A stretch of DNA of 64,000 bases from Nitrospira sp. (GTDB taxonomy: Bacteria; Nitrospirota; Nitrospiria; Nitrospirales; Nitrospiraceae). The notes beneath the pieces are model-generated. The model ran no database searches and was not told where the DNA came from. It saw nothing but the letters and a program-made list of their open reading frames with translations. Below, piece by piece: positions 17,129 through 26,890 of the stretch. The translations under genes and the position numbers were made by a program. The stretch's first letter is position 1. Each line of letters opens with the position of its first letter. The stretch covers positions 806,001-870,000 of the forward strand of contig JARFXR010000001.1 of assembly GCA_029194535.1 (NCBI GenBank), in the 5' to 3' direction.

Positions 17129-17940
17129 CGGCTCTCGGCGGAGAGTCTGCCTGCGAATTCCGTCAGCGCATGGTTGAACAGGTCCGGCTGTTCCATGTTG
17201 CTCAAGTGCCCCGCATCGGGAATCGTGACCAGCCGGGCTCCAGGAATCCCCTGCGCGATCCGCCGGGCATCGGCCGGTGGAGTCAGCACGTCGTCCTCAC
17301 CGACGATCACCAGGACCGGCCGCGCGATCGTTGAGAGCAATTCGCTCGAGTCGGGTCGCTCCGCCATCGCCATCAAGTCTCCGACGATTCCGTGGACCGG
17401 CGCCGCAGCGATGATCGCACGGACTTCTTCGACCAGGTCGGCACGCCGCCCATAGGCGTTCGGAGACAGCAGCTTCGGCAGCATGTCGTCGATGACCGCG
17501 GAGGGGCCCACGGCCGCAGTTCGTTGCGCCAGATCGAACCGCCACTTGACCTGCTCCGCCCGGTCCGCTTCCGCTCTCGTGTCGGCGAAGACCAAGGCCA
17601 GTATCAGATCCGGACAATGTCGGTACAGGGCGAACTCCAGGTAGCCGCCCATGGACAATCCGACAAACACCGCGCGCGACACGCCGAGCCGGTCCAGAAG
17701 TCTCTGCACGTCGGCGGCATATTGACCCAGGCTATAGCGCCAGGCCGGCGCGTCGGATTCCCCATGTCCTCGAAGGTCAACGGTGATGATCCGGAACCGG
17801 GACGCCAGCGCTTCCTGTCGGGCCCACATCGTCCGATTGAACGGGAAGGCATGGAGGAACACGAGCGGAAGCCCCGCCCCCCGGTCGGTGTAGCCCAATC
17901 GTATTCCGTTCACCTCCTGAATCACGGTGGCCTCCGGCAA
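17125..17940 (-). CDS. alpha/beta-fold hydrolase
   Basis: A 271-residue hydrolase. The nucleophile elbow is GLSMGG, with an oxyanion region [12 protein letters not shown], a late acid in [11 protein letters not shown] and the catalytic His in [12 protein letters not shown]. The closest look is to small esterase or 3-oxoadipate enol-lactonase-like proteins, but the substrate cannot be read from sequence. It is convergent with folE, overlapping by 4 nt. No pathway partner is evident nearby. Confidence 0.88.
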   Translation of the reverse strand: MPEATVIQEVNGIRLGYTDRGAGLPLVFLHAFPFNRTMWARQEALASRFRIITVDLRGHGESDAPAWRYSLGQYAADVQRLLDRLGVSRAVFVGLSMGGYLEFALYRHCPDLILALVFADTRAEADRAEQVKWRFDLAQRTAAVGPSAVIDDMLPKLLSPNAYGRRADLVEEVRAIIAAAPVHGIVGDLMAMAERPDSSELLSTIARPVLVIVGEDDVLTPPADARRIAQGIPGARLVTIPDAGHLSNMEQPDLFNHALTEFAGRLSAESR

Positions 17941-18076
17941 CCTCCGTCTCCTAGCAACTTCGGCTCGATGCCGTCAAGTGCTTCCAAGACCTTCTCCTCA
18001 GCAGTGAGTCATGATCGAGCAGTGGATGCCCGCCTTCGTGGGCAAGACGCAAGCGGACGCTGACCCACTACCGGGA

Positions 18077-18105
18077 TTTGCAGTCCTTTGAAGGAGCCGT
18101 ATAGA
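18077..18105 (+). promoter_or_regulatory. promoter giving a nearly leaderless rarA transcript
   Basis: TTTGCA (18077-18082), a 17-nt spacer and TATAGA (18100-18105) lie directly before ATG 18113. The start codon is 7 nt beyond the -10 box, which leaves essentially no 5' leader. Confidence 0.55.
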
Positions 18106-18112
18106 ATCCTCC

Positions 18113-19408
18113 ATGCCGCGTGACGAAGGCGATCGACTGGACCTCTTCGCGGATCAGAGTCGGGACAAGGGTGCCGGCGCGGCTCCGCTCGCCGAACGGC
18201 TCCGCCCCCGTTCCTTCGACGAGTTGGTCGGACAGGAAGACGTCGTCGGCGTCGATCGTCCCCTGCGCAAGGCGATCGAGTCGGACCGTCTGGCGTCGCT
18301 GATTTTTTGGGGACCGCCCGGCTGCGGCAAGACGACGCTCGCCTCCTTGATCGCCCGGCACACGAAGGCGCATTTCGTCTCCTTCTCGGCGGTGACCAGC
18401 GGCATTCCCGAACTCCGAGAGATCGTCAAGACGTCGGAACACCGATCGGCGACGAGCGGCCGGCGCACAGTGCTCTTCGTCGATGAAATCCATCGCTTCA
18501 ATAAGGCGCAGCAGGACGCATTTCTTCCCCATGTCGAACGGGGCACGATCATTCTGGTCGGCGCAACGACCGAAAATCCGTCCTTCGAAGTCATCGCGCC
18601 GCTCTTGTCCCGGTCGCTGGTCGTCGCCCTGCAGCCGTTGACTGAAGAGGCGCTCGAGCGAATCCTGACCCGCGCGCTCCATGATGTTGAATCGGGGCTG
18701 GGCGCGTTTCATTTGGAACTGACCGACGAGGCGAAGCGGCGGCTCCTGAACTACGCGAACGGCGACGCCCGCTCGCTGTTGACCGCGCTGGAATTCGTCG
18801 CGGGACAGGCCGCCCAGGATGAGACGGGCGTCGGACGAGTCGATGACGCGGTGATGGAGGCGTCGCTGCTCAGGAAGACCCTCCGCTACGACAAGGCGGG
18901 TGAGGAGCACTACAATCTGATTTCCGCCTACATTAAGAGTCTAAGGGATTCCGATCCGGATGGAGCGCTCTATTGGTTGGCCAGGATGTTGGAAGCCGGG
19001 GAAGATCCCAAGTTCGTCGCCAGGAGGCTCGTCATCTTCGCTTCCGAAGATGTGGGGAATGCCGACCCGACCGGTCTATTGGTGGCCACGGCCGTGGCCC
19101 AAGCGGTCCAGTTCGTCGGATTGCCGGAAGCGCAGATCAACCTCGCGCAGGGCACGACTTATCTGGCCACCAGAGCGAAGGACAATGCGTCCTACATCGG
19201 TCTCCTCGAAGCGATGAACGACGCGAGAGCCTTGGGAAATCTCGGTGTTCCGCTTCATTTGCGCAATGCAGTCACCTCGCTGATGCGGGATCACGGGTAT
19301 GGAAAAGGCTATCGATATGTCCATGACGATCCCGGTGCAGCGGCGAACCAGACGCATCTGCCCGAGCCCCTCCGGGGCCGCCGTTACTTCCGCCCTAAAG
19401 ACCGATAG
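18113..19408 (+). CDS. rarA: replication-associated recombination protein A (MgsA/WRNIP1 family AAA+)
   Basis: A 431-residue AAA+ ATPase that acts at stalled replication forks. It has ADLL-like N-terminal phrases (LAERLRPRSFDELVGQED), Walker A GPPGCGKTTLA, Walker B FVDEIHRFNKAQQD, a sensor-1 segment VGATTENPSFE and the characteristic C-terminal AGEDPKFVARRLVIFASEDV and MNDAR. Length and domain order are typical. An AAGGAG lies within the promoter rather than the message, and the likely leaderless mRNA means that it probably does not serve as a ribosome binding site. Confidence 0.94.
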   Translation: MPRDEGDRLDLFADQSRDKGAGAAPLAERLRPRSFDELVGQEDVVGVDRPLRKAIESDRLASLIFWGPPGCGKTTLASLIARHTKAHFVSFSAVTSGIPELREIVKTSEHRSATSGRRTVLFVDEIHRFNKAQQDAFLPHVERGTIILVGATTENPSFEVIAPLLSRSLVVALQPLTEEALERILTRALHDVESGLGAFHLELTDEAKRRLLNYANGDARSLLTALEFVAGQAAQDETGVGRVDDAVMEASLLRKTLRYDKAGEEHYNLISAYIKSLRDSDPDGALYWLARMLEAGEDPKFVARRLVIFASEDVGNADPTGLLVATAVAQAVQFVGLPEAQINLAQGTTYLATRAKDNASYIGLLEAMNDARALGNLGVPLHLRNAVTSLMRDHGYGKGYRYVHDDPGAAANQTHLPEPLRGRRYFRPKDR

Positions 19409-19422
19409 GGCCATCTTCTCGA

Positions 19423-19450
19423 TGGACAAAGATTTCCCATCGGTTATACT
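19423..19450 (+). promoter_or_regulatory. promoter of the PilZ gene
   Basis: TGGACA (19423-19428), a 16-nt spacer and TATACT (19445-19450) are followed by ATG 19463 only 13 nt later. The leader would be about 6 nt with no Shine-Dalgarno sequence. Confidence 0.45.
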
Positions 19451-19462
19451 TATACGTAGTCG

Positions 19463-19852
19463 ATGAAAAAGTCGGAATCCAAATCAACTCCGACCGCAGC
19501 CACCGGCAGCGAACGACGCAAGCTCGTCCGCGCGACCCTGGTCGGCTCCGCTTTGGTCTCTCCCAAAAGCGGTTCCAAGGCCATTACGGCCGTCTTAGAC
19601 AATGTCAACAAGGTCGGAGCCGGCTTCCATGCCAAGGAAAAACTGGGCATGGGTGAGCGGGTCACGGTATCCCTGGCGTTTCTCGACTCCGATCGTATGG
19701 AACAGCAGGAAAAGCTGGACGGAGCGGTCGCTTGGGTCAAGCCTTGGGAAAAGGGCTACTTGATCGGGGTCGTCTGGGATGAGGTCGTCACGAAAGAGAA
19801 GAACCGCTGGCTGTATTATTATCTGGAAGAGACGATCAAGTCCTCGTCCTGA
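19463..19852 (+). CDS. PilZ-domain protein
   Basis: A 129-residue single-domain protein. The N-terminal SERRKLVRATLVG resembles the RxxxR arginine motif of c-di-GMP-binding PilZ domains. The second motif, usually D/NxSxxG, appears as NVNKVGAGF, so ligand binding is plausible but not certain. Later strands (VTVSLAFLD, LDGAVAWVKPWEKGYLIGV) fit the PilZ barrel. It stands alone between rarA and the ABC-F gene, and it probably senses c-di-GMP for motility or surface behaviour, by family analogy. Confidence 0.78.
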   Translation: MKKSESKSTPTAATGSERRKLVRATLVGSALVSPKSGSKAITAVLDNVNKVGAGFHAKEKLGMGERVTVSLAFLDSDRMEQQEKLDGAVAWVKPWEKGYLIGVVWDEVVTKEKNRWLYYYLEETIKSSS

Positions 19853-19963
19853 CCCACCTGACTCGCGGCGCTCGCGTCGGTTTCGCTGCTTCCCGAACAA
19901 ACCATCACGACAAGGTGTCATCCGAGGCGGCAGGCCGATGCAACCGCGTTCCGCCCTGTGTCG

Positions 19964-21832
19964 CTAGGCAAAGGCTTCGAGCTTCTGTTTCACGTCGCTG
20001 AGTTCGGCAGACAACGATTCCCATCGAGCGGTGAGTCGCTCCAATTCCTTCTTCCAGGACTCCTGCTCCTGGTGTAAATCGTTCCATTTGGCGAAATCCT
20101 GGTAGAGCGCAGGATCCGCGAGAACCTGGTCGCGTTCCTTGATGCGCCCTTCCTGCGCCGCAATGTCGGACTCCGCGCGCGCGACCTGCTTCTCCAGTCG
20201 GGCCTGCGTCTTGTTCAGGTCGCGCCGATCTCCGGCCGAGGATTTCGGCTGTGATTGGGAGGTCATGGCCTTGGTCGGAGCCGGCCCACCTGCCTGAGCG
20301 GCCTTCCCCCCGCTCCGGCCGGATTTGGCGTCTTCCAACTCCTCGCTGTTCTCTTTGATCGAGTCCAGCTCCTGCGCCTTCTTCCACAAATAGTATTCAT
20401 AGTCGCCGAAGAAGTTCCTGGCCTTGCCCTCCTCGATTTCGACGATGCGCGTCGAGATGCGTGTCAGGAACGTAGGATCATGCGAGATAAAGATGATCGT
20501 GCCCGGAAATTCGGTCAACGCGTCGGTGAGCACGTCGACGGACGCCGGATCCAGGTGGTTCGTCGGCTCGTCCAAGAGGAGCGTATTCGCCGGCTCGACC
20601 AGCATCCGAGCCAGCGCCACCCGGTTCCGCTCGCCTCCGCTCAGCGCCTTGATCGGCTTTTTTTGATCCGGACCGGAAAATAAGAAGGCGCCGGCGAGTC
20701 CCCGGAGAAAATTGGTCTCCGCCGTACTGGAGACTTCGCCCAGGGATTCCAGAATCGTATGCTCGGGATTGAGGGTTTCGGCCTGATGTTGGGCGAAGTA
20801 ATGGAGGCTGACGCCGTGCCCGACCGTACGCGTGCCCTTGTCGGAGGGCAGTACGCCGGCCAGCATCTTCAGCAGCGTGCTCTTGCCCGCGCCGTTTTCG
20901 CCGACCAGCGCGATCCGCTGCCCGCGCTCGACCGAGAAATCCAGAGACTCATAGACGATCTTCTCGCCGTAGCGCTTGGCGACTCCGGCCAGGTCCAGCA
21001 CGTGGCGGCCGCTGGTGGAGGGTAGCGGGAACCTGAACTTCACGCGTTTGGCGTCGCGCTGCAGCTCGATCAGCTTGACCTTCTCCAATTGCTTGATGCG
21101 TGACTGAACCTGACGAGCTTTGTTGGCCTGATAGCGAAACCGATCGACGAACTGCTGGACCCGCGCCACTTCCTTGGCCTGCCGGTTGGCCGCCGCCTGC
21201 AGTTGGGCGTCGCGCTCGGCCCGTAGCTCCCGGAACTTCGTGTAGTTGCCGCGGTATTCCTGGATGCTCCGGTCCCGCAATTCCCAGATGTGCGTCACGG
21301 TGCGATCGAGAAAGGCGGTATCGTGGCTGATGACCAGCAGGGTCAACTTCGAATTCAGCAGGAAGTCCTCGAACCATCGTTGCGTGGGCTTGTCCAAATG
21401 GTTGGTGGGCTCGTCCAGCATGAGCACGTCCGGGTTGGACAGCAGCAGGTGCGCCAGCGCCACACGCATCCGGTAGCCGCCTGAGAGGTTCTCGACCGGC
21501 CTGGCGAAGTCGGCTTCGCCGAATCCGAGGCCGGAGAGGATTCGTTTGGCTTCGTGCTCGGGGTACTGGTCCCTGTGGGCCGCGTCCAGCGCCGTCTTGC
21601 CCACGATTGTTTCGAGCTCCTGAGGCAGGTAGCCGATCTGCAATCGCGGCCGTTTCCGGATCGCTCCCTCGTCCGGAGATTCCTCTCCGAGAATCATCTT
21701 GAAGAGCGTGGTCTTGCCCGTTCCATTCGGACCGACGAGTCCGACGCGGCTATGAGGACGCAGATGGGCCGACGCGTCGTTGAACAGCACCTTGGTGGAG
21801 AATTGCTTATGGACAGACTCAATTTGCAGCAT
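19964..21832 (-). CDS. ABC-F family ATPase
   Basis: A 622-residue soluble protein with two ATP-binding cassettes and no membrane domain. Walker A motifs are GPNGTGKTT and GENGAGKST; signatures are LSGGYRMRVALAHLL and LSGGERNRVALARML; both Walker B regions read LDEPTNHLD. The inter-domain linker is charged and coiled, and the C-terminus (from about residue 530) is another predicted coiled coil, as in Uup/YheS-type members. ABC-F proteins act on the ribosome or on recombination intermediates; which subfamily this one belongs to is not certain. Confidence 0.92.
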   Translation of the reverse strand: MLQIESVHKQFSTKVLFNDASAHLRPHSRVGLVGPNGTGKTTLFKMILGEESPDEGAIRKRPRLQIGYLPQELETIVGKTALDAAHRDQYPEHEAKRILSGLGFGEADFARPVENLSGGYRMRVALAHLLLSNPDVLMLDEPTNHLDKPTQRWFEDFLLNSKLTLLVISHDTAFLDRTVTHIWELRDRSIQEYRGNYTKFRELRAERDAQLQAAANRQAKEVARVQQFVDRFRYQANKARQVQSRIKQLEKVKLIELQRDAKRVKFRFPLPSTSGRHVLDLAGVAKRYGEKIVYESLDFSVERGQRIALVGENGAGKSTLLKMLAGVLPSDKGTRTVGHGVSLHYFAQHQAETLNPEHTILESLGEVSSTAETNFLRGLAGAFLFSGPDQKKPIKALSGGERNRVALARMLVEPANTLLLDEPTNHLDPASVDVLTDALTEFPGTIIFISHDPTFLTRISTRIVEIEEGKARNFFGDYEYYLWKKAQELDSIKENSEELEDAKSGRSGGKAAQAGGPAPTKAMTSQSQPKSSAGDRRDLNKTQARLEKQVARAESDIAAQEGRIKERDQVLADPALYQDFAKWNDLHQEQESWKKELERLTARWESLSAELSDVKQKLEAFA

Positions 21833-21990
21833 GCCGGTACCCGATTAGGGTGGTTAAACAGACGCTCAGAAAAGGAATCAGCTTAAGTGAAGTAGGGGAG
21901 GGAGGCGCATGACCGGAAACGAATTCATGAGTGTGTGGCTACTCGCAGACCGGTTGAACACGTTGAGAACCCGATGCTTGAGGTGTTTAT

Positions 21991-22140
21991 CCGTCGGCGT
22001 CAATGACGATAACCCGATGAATCGCCGACGGTACGAGCAAGCTTGGTATTTCAAACAAACCCACAAGGGTTGAAGTCTCTATCCGGTCGCAGCAATCACG
22101 ATACGGCCCAAAAGAGCGACCGGCACGAGCAAGCTTGGTT
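21991..22140. repeat. two tandem copies of a covarying hairpin element
   Basis: Copy A: CCGTCGGCG (21991-21999) pairs with CGCCGACGG (22023-22031) and is followed by TACGAGCAAGCTTGGTA. Copy B: CCGGTCGC (22083-22090) pairs with GCGACCGG (22116-22123) and is followed by CACGAGCAAGCTTGGTT. The loops share CAATNACGATA-like sequence. The stem sequences differ between copies while pairing is kept, and the flanking 3' segment is nearly identical. Copy B abuts the CCA end of tRNA-Ala. This looks like a structured RNA or DNA element; I know of no name for it. Confidence 0.7.
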
Positions 22141-22216
22141 TGGTGGAGCTGGCGGGGATTGAACCCGCGACCTCGTGAATGCCATTCACGCGCGCTCCCA
22201 GCTGCGCCACAGCCCC
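22141..22216 (-). tRNA. tRNA-Ala (GGC anticodon)
   Basis: A complete cloverleaf on the minus strand. Acceptor GGGGCTG pairs with CAGCTCC and includes the G3:U70 pair that identifies alanine tRNA. The anticodon arm is CGTGA-ATGGCAT-TCACG, giving anticodon GGC for GCC/GCU codons. The T arm is GCGGG-TTCAATC-CCCGC, and the 3' CCA is encoded at 22143-22141. Confidence 0.96.
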
Positions 22217-22318
22217 ACACGTCAGATTGTCAACAATGTTCAATCGAAATGCGGTGTTCAGACAAAGTCGCATGCTAACACCCTAGGCGGCGGCCCGTCA
22301 ACAAATCCCCTTCGCTCC

Positions 22319-22347
22319 TTGACAAACATTAGAGGGGTCCATACCAT
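22319..22347 (+). promoter_or_regulatory. promoter of purA
   Basis: TTGACA (22319-22324), a 17-nt spacer and TACCAT (22342-22347) lie upstream of purA. The leader would be about 120 nt; I see no known riboswitch in it. Confidence 0.55.
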
Positions 22348-22360
22348 GCCCCGGTTCTGA

Positions 22361-23788
<1,428 letters not shown>

Positions 23789-23895
23789 GCCGTTCTATTC
23801 CGGAGCCGGTCGTACGACCGTCGGCGGGCGTTGCAGAACGAGTGGAAGACACGGCAATATAGTAGCCCATGAATCAGAAAGAGAAAGACGGCTTC

Positions 23896-24021
23896 GCAGG
23901 ATGTTCAAAAAGGCCGTTCGGCGAGGCCGCAACGAGCGAGGGGGTGACGCGTACTTTTTCTCGTACGTGGAGCCTCCGAGTGATGTGAGAACGAAGCAGA
24001 CGGTCTTTTTCAACATCCTGC
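23896..24021. repeat. MITE-like inverted-repeat element
   Basis: A 126-bp non-coding element with imperfect terminal inverted repeats: it begins GCAGGATGTTCAAAAAGGCC and ends GGTCTTTTTCAACATCCTGC. The interior holds a second palindromic tract (TACTTTTTCTCGTACG). I associate this sequence type with dispersed repeats in Nitrospira genomes; that is from memory. It lies between purA and tRNA-Lys and codes for nothing. Confidence 0.72.
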
Positions 24022-24028
24022 CATAGGT

Positions 24029-24104
24029 GAGCCGCTAGCTCAGACGGTAGAGCATCGCCCTTTTAAGGCGAGGGCCCTGGGTTCGAGTCCCAGGCGGCTC
24101 ACCA
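24029..24104 (+). tRNA. tRNA-Lys (UUU anticodon)
   Basis: A complete cloverleaf. Acceptor GAGCCGC pairs with GCGGCTC, the D arm is GCTC-AGACGGTA-GAGC, and the anticodon arm TCGCC-CTTTTAA-GGCGA gives anticodon TTT. The T arm is CTGGG-TTCGAGT-CCCAG and CCA is encoded at 24102-24104. A perfect 10-bp inverted repeat (CTCACCACTT, 24098-24107, with AAGTGGTGAG, 24111-24120) overlaps its 3' end. The accessory region starts just downstream, as expected of a tRNA integration site. Confidence 0.96.
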
Positions 24105-24146
24105 CTTTTCAAGTGGTGAGGATTTCTCACCGCGACCGCCTTCTGT

Positions 24147-24471
24147 TCATCGACCAAACCATCGACCATTTTGAACTCCTGGTGGAGGAGTTGGACAGCC
24201 TGGCGCAGCTTGTGATCCCGAGCTGGGCTCTCGTGTGAGTAGGTCGCGGTCATAGGGGTGTGCTCGCTTCTTTGCCATCTCATACGGCATCTTCAACGGT
24301 GTGAGCAGACGAAGGACGGTGAAGGGCGCCGTGAAGCCTCCCACCTTCTCGTGCTGCTCGGCTAACGGTCACATAATAGAACCAGTGATTATAAACGTGG
24401 GCCACGCCATGACGCGGGTGGACAAGATATGCGCTAAGAGTGATAAAGAAATGATATGAGAAATGGATCAT
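24147..24471 (-). pseudogene. decayed DUF72 (YecE-like) gene fragment
   Basis: Two minus-strand reading frames here match consecutive parts of the intact DUF72 protein encoded at 62356-63255. The first contains HGVAHVYNHW and the second GGFTAPFTVLRLLTPLKMPY, followed by EMAKKRAHPYDRDLL. In the intact protein the same order reads HGVAHVYNHW, then GRFTAPFTVVRLLTPLKMSY. The frame changes between them, both ends are missing and the remaining sequence down to the tRNA is unrelated. It is a remnant, not a functional gene. Apart from it, the 24105-24554 gap shows no gene. Confidence 0.78.
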
Positions 24472-24554
24472 AAAGTGGAAATATGTGCCATCTACGATAT
24501 TGAAGATTTATTTGCAATAGCGCATAATGAGAGAACTGGAGAGGAGAAGTGCTG

Positions 24555-24806
24555 ATGGCTGATCTAGCGCGAGATCCGAGACAAATTGGAAACCTGATCC
24601 GACGAGCCCGGAAGAAGCAAGGTTGGAGTCAAACGCAACTCGGTAGGCTAGCCGGACTGCGGCAGGAGACGATTTCGCTGATCGAGACAGGGAATCCGTC
24701 GACGACACTGGAGACGATCTTGAGCGTGCTGGCCGCGCTTGACCTGGAGTTTAGGGCAATGCCGCGATCCAAAAGTCGGGCTTCCGATATTGAGGAGATC
24801 TTCTGA
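24555..24806 (+). CDS. hipB: HipB-like antitoxin (Xre-family regulator)
   Basis: An 83-residue helix-turn-helix protein: IGNLIRRARKKQGWSQTQL is helix 1-2, AGLRQETISLIETG the recognition region. HipB binds its own operon promoter and neutralises HipA. The stop overlaps the hipA start (TGATG), which is typical of the pair. ATG 24555 is preferred over GTG 24549 because GAGGAG lies 8 nt upstream of it. Confidence 0.88.
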   Translation: MADLARDPRQIGNLIRRARKKQGWSQTQLGRLAGLRQETISLIETGNPSTTLETILSVLAALDLEFRAMPRSKSRASDIEEIF

Positions 24807-26128
24807 TGCCGCGCCGCCGCACCCATGCGCCTCTGCTCGTACTCCTCAATAACCGGCGGGTCGGCGAGTTGAGCAAGGCGGCCACTGGCGCGATCGATTT
24901 CCGGTATGAGCCAGAATGGCTAGCATGGGAGCATGCGCTGCCGGTTTCGTTGTCGCTGCCGTTGCGGGAAGATCCCTACAGAGGCGAAGCAGTCACGGCC
25001 GCGTTCGATAATCTGCTGCCGGATTCCGATGCGCTGCGCCGGCGCGTGGCCGAACGAGTTGGTGCAGACGGAACGGATGCGTATAGTCTTCTAGCCGCCA
25101 TCGGTAGGGATTGCGTCGGGGCACTGCAATTCATCGGAGTTGAGGATGAATATGAGGGCGACGGTGCCATCAAGGGAGAATCTGTCAATGAAGCAGCCAT
25201 TGAGCGGTTGCTGCAGGGGCTGGCACAGGCGCCGCTCGGCTTGAGTCGGGCCGAGGATTTCCGTATTTCGGTGGCTGGCGTGCAGGAAAAAACCGCGCTG
25301 CTTCGGCACAAGGGCCGGTGGTGGAAGCCTTCAGGCACCACGCCGACCACACATATTTTCAAGAAACAGATCGGTCTATTGCCGAACGGCCTTAACCTGT
25401 CGGACAGCGTCGAGAATGAATTCTACTGCCTGAAGCTGGGAGCGGCTTTCGGGCTGCCGGTCAACAAGGCGGAGATTCACGACTACAACGAGACCCGAGC
25501 TCTAGTCATTGAGCGGTTCGACCGGCGGTGGACAAAGGACGGGCGCCTGCTGCGCCTGCCGCAGGAGGATTGCTGCCAGGCGCTATCTGTGCCGCCGACG
25601 AGGAAATATCAAAGCGAAGGCGGGCCTGGGTTGGTGAAGATCCTGGAATTATTGAAAGGCAGTGATACTCCAGTTGCCGACCGGGCGACCGTCTTTAAAG
25701 CACAGATGTTCTTCTGGCTGATCGGCGCCACGGACGGGCATGCGAAGAACTTCAGTATTTTTCTAGGCCCGGGGGGGACATATCACCTGACGCCGCTCTA
25801 CGACGTGCTGACCGCACAACCAAGTCTCGATGCGGGACAGATCGATCGGAAACAGATGAAGCTCTCCATGTCGGTTGGCACAAATTGCCACTACAGAATC
25901 AGTGAGATCCGCGGACGACATTTCGTGCAGACCGGGAAGGCGGCAGGCCTGGCGGAATCTGTTGTCCGTGCGGTGCTCGCGGAGATAGCGGATTCGGCGG
26001 AGAAGGCTCTGCAAAAAGTCGAAAGCGCATTACCCCAGGGGTTCCCCGCGTCGATCCATGCATCGGTCAGCAGGGGCGTGAAGAACCGCATTGACTTGCT
26101 TGCCGTCGGGGCTGGAGGGAAAAAATAA
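24806..26128 (+). CDS. hipA: HipA-like serine/threonine kinase toxin
   Basis: A 440-residue HipA-family kinase, the usual size. The N-terminal subdomain-1 ends near LPDSDALRRRVAER, the ATP-binding region includes SVAGVQEKTALL and PTTHIFKK, and the catalytic/metal-binding region is IGATDGHAKNFSIFL with PLYDVLTAQP. HipA toxins phosphorylate a tRNA synthetase (GltX in E. coli) and cause growth arrest. It is coupled to hipB by a 1-nt overlap. All key motifs look intact, so the pair is probably functional. Confidence 0.9.
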   Translation: MPRRRTHAPLLVLLNNRRVGELSKAATGAIDFRYEPEWLAWEHALPVSLSLPLREDPYRGEAVTAAFDNLLPDSDALRRRVAERVGADGTDAYSLLAAIGRDCVGALQFIGVEDEYEGDGAIKGESVNEAAIERLLQGLAQAPLGLSRAEDFRISVAGVQEKTALLRHKGRWWKPSGTTPTTHIFKKQIGLLPNGLNLSDSVENEFYCLKLGAAFGLPVNKAEIHDYNETRALVIERFDRRWTKDGRLLRLPQEDCCQALSVPPTRKYQSEGGPGLVKILELLKGSDTPVADRATVFKAQMFFWLIGATDGHAKNFSIFLGPGGTYHLTPLYDVLTAQPSLDAGQIDRKQMKLSMSVGTNCHYRISEIRGRHFVQTGKAAGLAESVVRAVLAEIADSAEKALQKVESALPQGFPASIHASVSRGVKNRIDLLAVGAGGKK

Positions 26129-26207
26129 GCCTTTCGGCAGGAGGAGAGTGGCCATCTTGATTCTCCGCCGGTAGGATTAGACTTGGTTATCATGCCGGGG
26201 TCGCTTC

Positions 26208-26633
26208 ATGAGGATCCTCTTCTTGATCGTCCTGCTTCTTGTTCCCCGCGGGGTGGAGGCCGAATATCTCGGTAATCTCTCGGCCGACCCCTTCGATCCG
26301 GACTCGACTGCAAACCCCTTCGGCGCCGGCAACCCCTTCGATCCCGACAGCGTCAACAATCCCTTTGGACCCTATGGCAGTCCATTCAGCAACCAATCAG
26401 CGACCAATCCCTTCGCCACCGACTCGCCCCGGCTCTATGACCGGGAAGGGAATTACCACGGCAAGCTGAGCGCGAACCCGTTTGATCCGGATTCCACGAG
26501 TAATCCATTTGGTCAGTACGGGTCTCCCTTTTCTCCTGACTCCATGAACAATCAATTCGGCGCGGGGAATCCGTATCGGGCTGATTCCCCAAATAATCCT
26601 TATGGCAAGGGGTGGAGCATCGAGGGTAAGTAA
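26208..26633 (+). CDS. secreted NPFDPDS-repeat protein
   Basis: A 141-residue protein with a cleavable signal peptide (MRILFLIVLLLVPRGVEA) and then a series of short repeats built on NPFDPDS, NPFG.YGSPFS and DSMNNQFGAGNPY. I recognise similar small repeat proteins in many bacteria, but their function is unknown. The repeats are Asn/Pro/Asp/Gly-rich and probably unstructured or calcium-binding. It lies alone between hipA and the large helicase genes. Confidence 0.75.
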   Translation: MRILFLIVLLLVPRGVEAEYLGNLSADPFDPDSTANPFGAGNPFDPDSVNNPFGPYGSPFSNQSATNPFATDSPRLYDREGNYHGKLSANPFDPDSTSNPFGQYGSPFSPDSMNNQFGAGNPYRADSPNNPYGKGWSIEGK

Positions 26634-26890
26634 GCGATGATGGCATGGAAGATTGGTTCGCAGGCCCGCTGGAAAGACAGCGGAGAACGCGTATGCGACC
26701 CTTTATAGTTGATGGGTGGTGTCCTTCCCGGCAGGTGTTTCGACGAAACGGTCTCGGCGTTGGGAAAAGCCTATCTGAGTTGGTGTGCCGGAATATCAGG
26801 AAAGAATAAGATGTTGAGTGTGGGCACGACCTAGGGGACCAACAGCCGATCCGACGAGCCTTCCCTGACCTCTGAATAAGCAGGGGCAAC
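26634..26890. other. intergenic, no feature seen
   Basis: This 257-bp gap before the nuclease-helicase gene holds no convincing ORF, RNA or repeat. It ends with AGCAGGGGCAAC just before ATG 26891, a weak ribosome binding site. It should contain the promoter of the downstream locus, but I see no clear -35/-10 pair. Confidence 0.5.

Noticed and set aside
26208-26633. Possible CRISPR or tandem DNA repeat
   Set aside because: The repetition is at the protein level in one open frame with a signal peptide. Repeat units differ in length and sequence.
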